Shown here: one piece after another, positions 9,465 through 17,647 of the stretch
Numbering within the stretch: position 1 is the stretch's first letter
Layout of the letters: every line of letters starts with the position of its first letter
NCBI GenBank assembly: GCA_964421595.1
Contig: CAYQXY010000008.1
Span: forward strand, 1-64,000
Length of the DNA stretch: 64,000 nucleotides
DNA from: PXAP01 sp964421595
Lineage (GTDB): Bacteria; Bacteroidota; Bacteroidia; Bacteroidales; PUMT01
Direction of reading: 5' to 3'
Position numbers and translations under genes: made by a program
The notes under the pieces: model-generated
Database searches by the model: none
Told to the model about the DNA's origin: nothing
The model's input: the letters and a program-made list of their open reading frames with translations, nothing else

Positions 9465-9516
9465 TGTGATATTAACAAAGCCCGTATGAAATGCGGGCTT
9501 TGTTAATATTATCACA
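9465..9516 (+). terminator. Strong hairpin terminator after susD
   Basis: Five bases after the susD stop, TGTGATATTAACAAAGCCCG (9465-9484) pairs with CGGGCTTTGTTAAT (9494-9507) and ATTATCACA (9508-9516), around a 9-base loop. The stem is nearly perfect for 20 base pairs. It separates susCD from the next transcript. Confidence 0.88.
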
Positions 9517-9639
9517 AATAATTATTATGAGAAGCTGATTTATATTATCCTTTTTTTGCATTTTCACCTATTTAATCTGCATTCTCAGGAGTCAGACAGT
9601 CCTTTTTCAGTCAGTGGTGTTTTTCCTTCCCTGACTATG

Positions 9640-9830
9640 ACTGCAAACCATTTTCCGCGGACTGAAGCAGGAATTGGTGCTTAATTGCCCTGGTCTGACC
9701 ATCTTTGGGTGATAACCTGGTGGGGTGTACTTATGATGCACTGGAAGAACCGGGCAACAGGCTAACGGCCGATCCAACAGACGAGGAGATGCTTGATGTC
9801 TGGTAACACAAGCTTTTCGGAACGGGGTAT
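9640..9830 (+). pseudogene. Relic related to the Tat-exported unknown protein at 14688, plus an unidentified tail
   Basis: Translating 9640-9715 gives TANHFPRTEAGIGA, a stop, then LPWSDHLWVITW. The intact protein at 14688 has GIGAVVPWADRLWTIT near its N-terminus, so this is a decayed relative. From 9738 another frame reads LEEPGNRLTADPTDEEMLDVW, a stop, then HKLFGTGYKRVY, which looks like a former protein end that I cannot assign. The rest of 9517-9860 shows no gene. Confidence 0.55.
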
Positions 9831-9860
9831 AAACGTGTTTATTAATTAAATAGAATCAAT

Positions 9861-11735
9861 ATGAAAAAGCAAATTTGTTATTTTTTACCTGTCTTCATTT
9901 TATTTTTTCTGCAGGTAAACCTTCAGTCACAGAACTCTGTTCTTGTTGAAACTGAGAGTTTTACCAATAAGGGAGGCTGGGTAGTGGATCAGCAGTTCAT
10001 GGACTTGATGGGTTCGCCCTATCTTTTGGCACATGGAATGGGCATTCCTGTGGAAGATGCAACAACAGAGGTAAAATTTCCCTCTACAGGGGACTATAGG
10101 GTTTATGTCCGCACTTTCAACTGGACGGCACCATGGTATTCAGGTGAAGGTCCCGGACAATTCCATTTGCTTGTTAATGGTGAACCTGTTGGTGAAATAC
10201 TAGGTAATAAAGGTGATGAATGGATGTGGCAGGAGGTTGGAATGGTTAATATTAAAAATAGATCTTCCAGTATTTCTCTTAGAGATTTGACAGGTTTTAA
10301 TGGACGATGCGATGCCATATTTTTTACAAAAGAGAATATGTTGCCTCCAAGCGATCCTGACGCCCTTGAAGCATTTCGCAGAAAGCATTCTGCACTTCCC
10401 AAAAAGCCTGATGAAGCAGGCAGTTTTGATTTTGTAGTTGTAGGTGGCGGAGTTGCTGGTACTGCAGCTGCGATATCTGCTGCCCGGTTAGGATTAAAAG
10501 TTGCACTAATTCAGGACCGTCCTGTTTTGGGAGGAAATAACAGTTCTGAGGTAAGGGTCCATCTGGGGGGGCATATCAATGTTGAACCATACCCTGCACT
10601 TGGAGAGGTAGTAAAAGAAATAGGCCCATCCCGCGGAGGAAACGCCCGGCCAGCAGATTATTATGAAGATGAGAAAAAAACAGATATGGTTCTGGCAGAG
10701 GAAAATATTTCACTTTTCCTTAATTACAGGGCATTTGCTGTAGAAATGGATGGCAATGAAATAGATCAGGTGCTGGCAAGAAATATTGAGACAGGAGAAG
10801 AGCTTGCATTTAAAGCTCCCGTGTTTGCAGATTGTACAGGAGATGGCACAATAGGATACCTTGCCGGGGCAGATTATCAAATGGGAAGAGAAGGAAGGGC
10901 TGAATTTGGAGAACCCACAGCACCTGAGATAGCCGACAAGATGACAATGGGCTCTTCAGTACAATGGTATTCCATTGAAGAAAAGGAAGAGAGCACTTTT
11001 CCCTTGTTTGTTTACGGGGTTGAATTCAATGAAGATAGTAGCGAAAAGGTCACTATGGGGGAATGGACATGGGAGACCGGAATGAATTTTAATCAGATAT
11101 ATGATTTTGAACGAATCAGGGACTATGGACTGCTTGTTGTTTACTCAAACTGGTCTTATCTGAAAAATTTGAGTTCCGTCAGAAATGATTACAGTAACCG
11201 TCGTCTTGATTGGGTTGCCTACATTGCAGGGAAAAGAGAATCAAGGAGGTTGCTTGGTGATCATATATTGACAGAGCTTGATCTGACAAACTTTGTTATT
11301 TATCCTGATGCTTCCGCTCCTACTACATGGACAATTGATCTGCATTATCCTGATCCGAAGAATACCGTTCACTTCCCCGGTATCGAGTTCAAGTCGATAG
11401 CCGTACATCAGCCTATTCATCCTTATCCGATTCCTTACCGCTGTTTTTACTCAAGAAATGTTGATAATCTCTTTATGGCAGGCAGGAATATCAGCGTAAC
11501 CCATGTAGCACTGGGAACTGTTCGCGTCATGCGCACAACCGGCATGATGGGTGAGGTAGTCGGAATGGCTGCTTCTGTTGCTGTCAATAATAAAACCAAA
11601 CCCCGTGGGGTTTATCAGGATCATCTGGATGAATTAAAGTCTTTAATGGGTTTAGGTGTTGGGAAGTATGATGTGGAAGATGCACAGAATTATAATCGTG
11701 GAAGAACTTTAGAGCCCAGGGAGATAGATCTTTAA
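9861..11735 (+). CDS. Secreted FAD-dependent oxidoreductase with N-terminal beta-sandwich domain
   Basis: A Sec signal peptide (MKKQICYFLPVFILFFLQ, cut near LQSQ) precedes a beta-sandwich region of about 130 residues (VETESFTNKGGWVVDQQFMD, then TGDYRVYVRTFNWTAPW) that resembles carbohydrate-binding modules. From residue 189 comes the dinucleotide-binding fold FVVVGGGVAGTAAA (GxGxxG, 195-200), then a glycine-rich ALIQDRPVLGGNNSSEVRVHLGG and a C-terminal GRNISVTHVALGTVRVM typical of the PF12831 FAD-oxidoreductase family. I infer oxidation of a sugar or sugar derivative outside the cytoplasm. How FAD is loaded and the electron acceptor are unknown. It has its own transcript, with hairpins before and after. 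Confidence 0.85.
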   Translation: MKKQICYFLPVFILFFLQVNLQSQNSVLVETESFTNKGGWVVDQQFMDLMGSPYLLAHGMGIPVEDATTEVKFPSTGDYRVYVRTFNWTAPWYSGEGPGQFHLLVNGEPVGEILGNKGDEWMWQEVGMVNIKNRSSSISLRDLTGFNGRCDAIFFTKENMLPPSDPDALEAFRRKHSALPKKPDEAGSFDFVVVGGGVAGTAAAISAARLGLKVALIQDRPVLGGNNSSEVRVHLGGHINVEPYPALGEVVKEIGPSRGGNARPADYYEDEKKTDMVLAEENISLFLNYRAFAVEMDGNEIDQVLARNIETGEELAFKAPVFADCTGDGTIGYLAGADYQMGREGRAEFGEPTAPEIADKMTMGSSVQWYSIEEKEESTFPLFVYGVEFNEDSSEKVTMGEWTWETGMNFNQIYDFERIRDYGLLVVYSNWSYLKNLSSVRNDYSNRRLDWVAYIAGKRESRRLLGDHILTELDLTNFVIYPDASAPTTWTIDLHYPDPKNTVHFPGIEFKSIAVHQPIHPYPIPYRCFYSRNVDNLFMAGRNISVTHVALGTVRVMRTTGMMGEVVGMAASVAVNNKTKPRGVYQDHLDELKSLMGLGVGKYDVEDAQNYNRGRTLEPREIDL

Positions 11736-11741
11736 TAAAAG

Positions 11742-11770
11742 ACTTCCCCGGGGATCTGCCACGGGGAAGT
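11742..11770 (+). terminator. Hairpin terminator after the FAD oxidoreductase
   Basis: ACTTCCCCG (11742-11750) pairs perfectly with CGGGGAAGT (11762-11770) around an 11-base loop, followed by TTATTATATTTATTT. It lies seven bases after the stop codon. Confidence 0.85.
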
Positions 11771-11832
11771 TTATTATATTTATTTGTACGTGTGATATTA
11801 TATTAACAGGTAACCTGATCAAAAGCCGGTAT

Positions 11833-12933
11833 ATGAAGTTGGGAATTATAAGTGTAGTTATTGGCAGCTTTATCATGGTATTTATCCCATTTAATCTTTT
11901 TTCCGGGTCATTACAATCGGAAGGCGTTGATTACTGGTCAATGGAAGGAGTTTTAATTGAACACGAGTTTAACGATTCGCTCGATCTGTTATCGGATCAG
12001 GTAATATTCGAATTACAGGATAAAAACGGACTTCCTGCATGGTTTGGGCGCTATATTTTCAAAGATGTATGTATTCTGGGGCAGTGCCGGATGGTAAGCA
12101 TATGGTTGTTTTGGGATGGTGCCGGAAACTATCTTGGTATTCAGCTTCTGGATGATGAACCTCTTACCAAATCTGATCATACAGAATTTGAGCCGGAAGA
12201 TTATTCAAAGCTGGAATCAATTCTGAAAAACCCAAATTCAATTCTTAAGGATACAAAATCAGAAGATCTGACTTTGAAACCGGAATCGGATAATCCGTTT
12301 GAAGTGGACGGTTATTCAGGTGCCACTCAGCCTGCATTGGCTGATGTTGTTGTTAATGATGCCGTTTATTCCTGTCACACTTTGTGGCATACCGTTTACG
12401 GGCCAACTATGGATAAAATAATGGATATTCTGGAGGAACGGGTTGATGAAGATTACCTTAAGATGATGTTCGAAAGCGGTAAACCGGACTTTGTGATATG
12501 GGGAATAAGAAGTATTAAGCAATTCCCCCTATACCATGATTCATTTTATCATTTTATTGTGGAAGAAATAAAATCAGACTATGATCGACTATATGAAGAG
12601 GCAATAGGTTATTTCGGGCCCGATAAAATGGAAGATCATACTGTTCAGATGGAGCTTGTGAGTTTAATTCCGGGATTGGCGACCCAGAAAAAATATGATA
12701 TAATATGGAAGTTTATTGAAACGGACCTGGTATATGAAGAAGTTGTTGAAGCCTTACTGGAGTTTTTTCAAGATAGTTATATCGGTGTTGGTGCGCTTAA
12801 TCTAATTTATCGTGTTGTAAATAAAGAACATATAGAAAATAACCAGAATATAAACCGCATAATTCGGGATCTTGCAGAACATGAAAATGCTTATGTACGT
12901 AATCTAACCTTAAGACTCATAAACAGCAACTGA
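11833..12933 (+). CDS. Exported protein of unknown function with a flavinylation-like DGYSGAT motif and helical repeat tail
   Basis: An N-terminal hydrophobic segment (residues 3-24) suggests export or membrane anchoring. Around residue 157 the protein has FEVDGYSGATQPALADVVVNDAV. Asp159 to Thr165 fits the Dxx(S/T)GAT consensus at which ApbE/Ftp attaches FMN to threonine in FMN-binding domains, and the following residues resemble that domain's TSxAVxxAV helix. The rest of the FMN-binding domain is not clearly recognisable. Residues about 215-366 look like degenerate HEAT-type helical repeats (EEVVEALLEFFQDSYIG, LAEHENAYVRNLTLRL). The cstA-like gene follows by 71 bases on the same strand, suggesting a two-gene unit. 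Alternative: an unrelated protein with a chance motif. Confidence 0.55.
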   Translation: MKLGIISVVIGSFIMVFIPFNLFSGSLQSEGVDYWSMEGVLIEHEFNDSLDLLSDQVIFELQDKNGLPAWFGRYIFKDVCILGQCRMVSIWLFWDGAGNYLGIQLLDDEPLTKSDHTEFEPEDYSKLESILKNPNSILKDTKSEDLTLKPESDNPFEVDGYSGATQPALADVVVNDAVYSCHTLWHTVYGPTMDKIMDILEERVDEDYLKMMFESGKPDFVIWGIRSIKQFPLYHDSFYHFIVEEIKSDYDRLYEEAIGYFGPDKMEDHTVQMELVSLIPGLATQKKYDIIWKFIETDLVYEEVVEALLEFFQDSYIGVGALNLIYRVVNKEHIENNQNINRIIRDLAEHENAYVRNLTLRLINSN

Positions 12934-13004
12934 ATATATGAAGTATTTTTTTACGATCTGTTTTTTGCCCTACAATCAATAAAATCAACCAATTATAATA
13001 GTTA

Positions 13005-14441
13005 ATGATTACACTCATAATATGCACGATTGTTCTGATACTTGGTTATATTTTTTATTCCAGGTATGTTGTAAAGGTTTTCGGGGCTGATGCTAATCGC
13101 TCCACCCCGGCAAATACAATGACTGATGGTGTTGATTATTTGCCATTGCCATGGTGGAAGGTTTTTTTGATACAGTTCCTCAACATTGCCGGCCTGGGGC
13201 CTATTTTCGGTGCAGTTGCTGGTGCTATGTGGGGTCCGGTTGCATATATCTGGATTGTGCTGGGCGCTGTTTTTGCTGGAGGGGTGCACGATTATTTCTC
13301 AGGGATGTTATCTGTCAAGCACAATGGGTTAAGCATAACCGAAATCGTCGGTATTTATATGGGCAGGCCTGTAATGCAATTTATGCGGGGCTTCACGGTT
13401 TTACTTATGGTTATTGTCGGGGCAGTATTCATAATGGGACCCGCCAGGATACTGGCCGGTTTTACTCCCGACTTAAATTCCATGACCTTTTGGGTTTGGC
13501 TGATTTTTATTTACTATATAGTGGCTACAATGCTACCAATAAACAAAATCATTGGTCGCTTATATCCTGTTTTTGGATTTGCCCTTTTTTTTATGGCCAT
13601 TGGATTGATCTCTGCGCTTTTGGTAAAGGGATACCATATGCCTGAATTAACCTTTGACTCTCTTCGTAACTTTCATTCAGAAGGAACCCGGTTCCCGATA
13701 TTTCCCATGCTGTTTATCACCATTGCCTGCGGTGCAATATCAGGTTTCCATGCAACTCAATCCCCTTTAATGGCGCGTTGCCTGAACAATGAGAATCATG
13801 GCAGGAGAGTTTTCTACGGCGCCATGATTACAGAAGGAATCGTTGCACTTATCTGGGCCACTATCAGTATGAGTATTTTTGGTGGAGTAAATGAACTCAA
13901 CGACATAATGTATGAACATCAGGGTAATGCTGCATGGGTGGTGAATGAAATATCAAATTCATTACTTGGCAGATTCGGGGCTGTCCTTGCATTATTAGGG
14001 GTTGTTGCAGCACCAATAACTTCTGGAGACACTGCATTTCGAAGTGCTCGTTTGATAGTTGCTGATTTTTTGAAATTAAAACAAAAACCAATTTTCAACC
14101 GCCTGATAATTAGTATCCCATTATTTGGAATTGGTTATTTACTTACCCTGATAGACTTCAGTGTGGTCTGGAGGTATTTTGCATGGTCAAATCAGACACT
14201 TGCAACAGTAGTCTTGTGGACAATTACAGTATATCTGGTTAAAAACAAGAAGAATTTCTGGATAACATTACTGCCGGCTGTTTTCATGACTTCAGTTGTT
14301 TCTGTGTATATTCTTCTGGCTCCTGAGGGATTAAATTTATCAAAAGAACTATCCTACCCTATAGGTTTTTTAGTTACTCTGATATCGATAATCAGCTTTA
14401 TGCTATTTTTTAATAAGGAAAGACAATTGGGCAGTAAATAA
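13005..14441 (+). CDS. cstA: CstA-family membrane transporter (short form)
   Basis: The 478-residue polytopic membrane protein has CstA signatures: GADANRSTPANTMTDGVDYLP, FGAVAGAMWGPVAYIWIVLG, HDYFSGMLSVKHNG, and GFHATQSPLMARCLNNE later on. About 12-14 hydrophobic segments are visible. Family role: uptake of small carbon compounds; E. coli CstA and BtsT take up pyruvate and possibly peptides. It is much shorter than E. coli CstA (about 700 residues), as in the short CstA proteins of many anaerobes. Within this locus it might import an organic acid released from the glycan, but that is inference. Confidence 0.92.
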   Translation: MITLIICTIVLILGYIFYSRYVVKVFGADANRSTPANTMTDGVDYLPLPWWKVFLIQFLNIAGLGPIFGAVAGAMWGPVAYIWIVLGAVFAGGVHDYFSGMLSVKHNGLSITEIVGIYMGRPVMQFMRGFTVLLMVIVGAVFIMGPARILAGFTPDLNSMTFWVWLIFIYYIVATMLPINKIIGRLYPVFGFALFFMAIGLISALLVKGYHMPELTFDSLRNFHSEGTRFPIFPMLFITIACGAISGFHATQSPLMARCLNNENHGRRVFYGAMITEGIVALIWATISMSIFGGVNELNDIMYEHQGNAAWVVNEISNSLLGRFGAVLALLGVVAAPITSGDTAFRSARLIVADFLKLKQKPIFNRLIISIPLFGIGYLLTLIDFSVVWRYFAWSNQTLATVVLWTITVYLVKNKKNFWITLLPAVFMTSVVSVYILLAPEGLNLSKELSYPIGFLVTLISIISFMLFFNKERQLGSK

Positions 14442-14687
14442 ATGTTTTAGCTATACCTGTGATTTGATTTGCAGCTTTATGAAAACGATATAAAAACAGG
14501 TGAAAGCAGGGAAAAATTAATTTTGATAAATCTATTTATGTATAAAAAGTACCATCACAAGATCTATAGAAATTAAGAAGCAGAGTTAAATTAGTATTCC
14601 GTAGGGCATACTATTAAATGAATAGAGTCGGTAATAATTTCTGTGCAAAATATTAAAATTGAATTTACAAATTAATTAGAAGTACTA

Positions 14688-17255
14688 ATGGGAACAAATA
14701 TGAACAAGAAAACTCAGAACATCTCAAGACGAAATTTTTGCAAAAACACCTCATTATTAGTAGGTGGGGGAATGCTTTTAAACACACTACCTTTATTTGG
14801 AAATGATAGTTTCATGGTTAGTGAGTTAATTAGGGCAAGGATTAGCGGACGATACCCTCATCTGACTATGTTCAATAATGGGAATGAATGTGGCATTGGT
14901 GCTGTTGTGCCGTGGGCGGATCGTTTATGGACTATTACTTATAGCCCGCATGATCCCAGGGGGAATAATCATGACGGTCTTTATGAGATAACTCCTGATC
15001 TTGAGATTATCAAAAGAGAAGAATCGGTTGGTGGAACGCCTGCCGGCCGGATGATTCACCGGGAGTCGGAGCAGTTGTTTATTGGCCCTTATGCTATTGA
15101 TAAGAACCGGAATGTACGTGTCATACCCTACGAAAGAATGCCGGGTCGGCATACTGCAATTGCGCGTCATCTGACACAACCTGATACAAAAATCTACTAC
15201 TTCACCATGGAGGAAGGGATGTATGAAGTGGATGTGAATTCGTTGGAAGTTACAACATTATATCTGGACTCGAATGTAACTCCCGGAGGTAATGACGGAG
15301 GTCCGAGATTGCCAGGTTACCATGGCAAGGGTGCCTATTCAAGTCAGGGGTTGGTTGTAATTTCAAATAATGGCAGGATTGGAACAGGAGGAGTTGGCGG
15401 AGACGGATTAATAGATTTCAGACTACCCGGCGGGTGTCTGGCCTCATGGAATGGTGATTGGGGAGGAAAATTATCGCCGAAAGGCTGGCAGGTAATCAAC
15501 GACAATCAATTCACCGAAGTCACAGGCCCCGGAGGAATTCACGGTAATGAGACAACAGATGCACCGCTGTGGAGTATGGGCTGGGACCACAGGTCATTGA
15601 TATTAAAGTTATTGGACAAAGGTGAGTGGAGTACATTCCGTTTGCCGAAAGCTGATTACAGCTATGAAGGATTGCATGGCTGGCATGTGGAATGGCCCCG
15701 TATTCGTCAGGTTGGCCCTAAAGGAGAGTATCTGATGAATCATCACGGGATGTGGTTTGATTTTCCGGGAAGGTTTTCCAAAGATTATCATCCGGCTCCG
15801 CGCCCCATAGCAAGTCATTTGAAAATAACCGGTGATTTTGCCAGGTGGCAGGATCAGGTAGTCTTTGGTTGTGATGATAATGCCCGTAGCAGATTCGGTC
15901 TTGGAACACCATTAACAGATCAGTCTCATTCAAACCTTTGGTTTTCAAAGTGGGACAAGCTGAAGGATAATGGTCGTCCATATGGATGGGGAGGTCCCTG
16001 GGTACATGACAAGGTTCAAAAAGGTGTGGCATCTGAACCATTAGCATTTCCGGGTTATACTCACAGGCAGTTGCATTTAAGCAATATCAATAACCATTCA
16101 ATTACCTTTAAAGTTGAAATAGACACCAGTGGCAGAGGATATTGGGAGGAGCTGGTAAATTTGACCGTACCGGCACATGGATATATCCATCATGAGTTTT
16201 CGGATGATATCAATGCTGAATGGATTCGCCTGACACCGGATGCAAGCGGGAATTATGTTACTGCTTATTTCCATTTCGGGAAAGGCGGGGGAGTGCAGAA
16301 TGATCCGTCTATGTTCGAAGCCCTGGCACCTGCCAGTCCCAATACACCACGAAGTGTAGGCGTGCTTTATACTGCCGGACAAGATAAAGGAATCCTGCAG
16401 TTTGCGGCCTGGACCGTCGATAATAATGGCAGGGCATCGGAGGCCGGGTATTATGAGATGGATCAGGATTTAAAGCTAATAAAGGCTGAGAATCCGGAAT
16501 TGCACAGGGAGATAAAACAAAAAGCAGAAATTGATACTTCAGAATTTCGCGTTGATGAGGCGTCAGTAATTGTATTGGATCATTGGGGAAACCGGTTTCG
16601 CCTGCCAAAGGGTGACCTGTCCTTTGATAATCCTACAGAATTTGGTATTCCCAGGCTAAGAAGGGAACTGGCCACAGAGCGTGACATTTTTAATGTTCAC
16701 GGCACATTATACTGTCTCCCGCGTTCGAATTCAGGGGATATTGCAAACATAAAACCCATTGCAACGCATAATAAAAGGTTTACAGATTTTTGTCCCTGGC
16801 GGGGTCTGGTGGTTATAGCCGGTTGCAGAAGTGATTTGCAGCAGGATAGTGAGCATTTTCGCGTTAGTGATGATGGTAAAACAGGGTTGTGGCTTGGAGA
16901 TTACGATGATCTCTGGAAACTCGGAAAACCAGTTGGAACAGGTGGCCCCTTAAAAAATACAGATGTTCATGCTAATATACCATCTGATCCATATCTAATG
17001 ACAGGTTATGATAAGAAGAAAGTGCATATATCTCATAATTCCACCAGCCCTGTTGAATTCTCCATTGAAATATGCGTAATAATGAACTTGATTGCTGTGA
17101 GTGATGAATTTGGTGTTTGGAATGGTTATAAAAAAATCAGCGTAAATCCAGGAGAGGAAACAGAATTTATTTTTCCGGAAGGATTTAGTGCTCATTGGGT
17201 AAGGCTGGTGGCTGACAAAGATTGTACTGCCACGGCTATATTTACTTATTCCTGA
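14688..17255 (+). CDS. Tat-exported protein of unknown function, repeat-rich beta structure
   Basis: I do not recognise a named enzyme family. The N-terminus is a twin-arginine signal (NISRRNFCKNTSLLVGGGML). ATG codons at 14688 and 14700 are both possible starts; both keep the signal. The 855-residue protein is rich in Gly, Trp and aromatic residues. It has two similar halves: HGKGAYSSQGLVVISNNGR and TDFCPWRGLVVIAGC, QVVFGCDDNARSRFGLGTPL and RSDLQQDSEHFRVSDDGKTG, and paired jelly-roll-like stretches. This suggests a beta-propeller with inserted sandwich domains. Tat use implies folding, perhaps with a cofactor, before export. A relic of a relative lies at 9640-9715, so the family was once represented twice in this locus. 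A role in glycan processing is inferred from context only. Confidence 0.72.
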   Translation: MGTNMNKKTQNISRRNFCKNTSLLVGGGMLLNTLPLFGNDSFMVSELIRARISGRYPHLTMFNNGNECGIGAVVPWADRLWTITYSPHDPRGNNHDGLYEITPDLEIIKREESVGGTPAGRMIHRESEQLFIGPYAIDKNRNVRVIPYERMPGRHTAIARHLTQPDTKIYYFTMEEGMYEVDVNSLEVTTLYLDSNVTPGGNDGGPRLPGYHGKGAYSSQGLVVISNNGRIGTGGVGGDGLIDFRLPGGCLASWNGDWGGKLSPKGWQVINDNQFTEVTGPGGIHGNETTDAPLWSMGWDHRSLILKLLDKGEWSTFRLPKADYSYEGLHGWHVEWPRIRQVGPKGEYLMNHHGMWFDFPGRFSKDYHPAPRPIASHLKITGDFARWQDQVVFGCDDNARSRFGLGTPLTDQSHSNLWFSKWDKLKDNGRPYGWGGPWVHDKVQKGVASEPLAFPGYTHRQLHLSNINNHSITFKVEIDTSGRGYWEELVNLTVPAHGYIHHEFSDDINAEWIRLTPDASGNYVTAYFHFGKGGGVQNDPSMFEALAPASPNTPRSVGVLYTAGQDKGILQFAAWTVDNNGRASEAGYYEMDQDLKLIKAENPELHREIKQKAEIDTSEFRVDEASVIVLDHWGNRFRLPKGDLSFDNPTEFGIPRLRRELATERDIFNVHGTLYCLPRSNSGDIANIKPIATHNKRFTDFCPWRGLVVIAGCRSDLQQDSEHFRVSDDGKTGLWLGDYDDLWKLGKPVGTGGPLKNTDVHANIPSDPYLMTGYDKKKVHISHNSTSPVEFSIEICVIMNLIAVSDEFGVWNGYKKISVNPGEETEFIFPEGFSAHWVRLVADKDCTATAIFTYS

Positions 17256-17647
17256 TTTATGTAAAAAGAATTTTTCAGATTCTAAACTAAAAAAAAACAG
17301 GATTTACTGAGAACACTGTGTTATTAATATAGAGCTTCCAATAAGAGAGGACTTTTTGTTTTGAACTGTCTAAAATAGGTTATGGTTTTGTAGATTAGTT
17401 TCAGGTTAGGTTGGGTTAGGTAGAAAGCCGAAAACACCCTGTATAAAGAAGGTATGGTAGTTCCTTTAGAAAACAGGGTGTTTTCTATTTAAAATATTGT
17501 TTTTTTTTGGGTTCTCTGGTTCTGATAACTTCTACCCATACTCAGGACTCTTTTTAAGGTGAAAGGTGTTGAAGAGAAATGGCTGGTATTCCATATGATC
17601 GGAAGATTTGATAAAAGACAGACTAATTTTAATATAAAACTGCTATT
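17256..17647. other. Intergenic region between the Tat-exported gene and GH95
   Basis: AT-rich spacer of 392 bases. It holds the long inverted repeat listed at 17430-17485 and a short GGTTAGGTTGGGTTAGG run at 17403-17419. No gene or convincing promoter was seen. Confidence 0.6.
17430..17485 (+). terminator. Inverted repeat, probable terminator
   Basis: GAAAACACCCTGT (17430-17442) is perfectly complementary to ACAGGGTGTTTTC (17473-17485), with a 30-base loop that contains a smaller AAGG/CCTT pairing. It is followed by TATTTAAAATATTGTTTTTTTTT. It lies about 175 bases past the stop of the Tat-exported gene and before GH95. Confidence 0.65.

Noticed and set aside
13151..13645. Overlapping + strand frame of 164 codons inside cstA
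   Set aside because: Out-of-frame shadow of a hydrophobic, clearly conserved transporter gene.
17403..17419. GGTTAGG repeats as a telomere-like or G-quadruplex element
   Set aside because: Only two to three imperfect units; too short for any structural claim.
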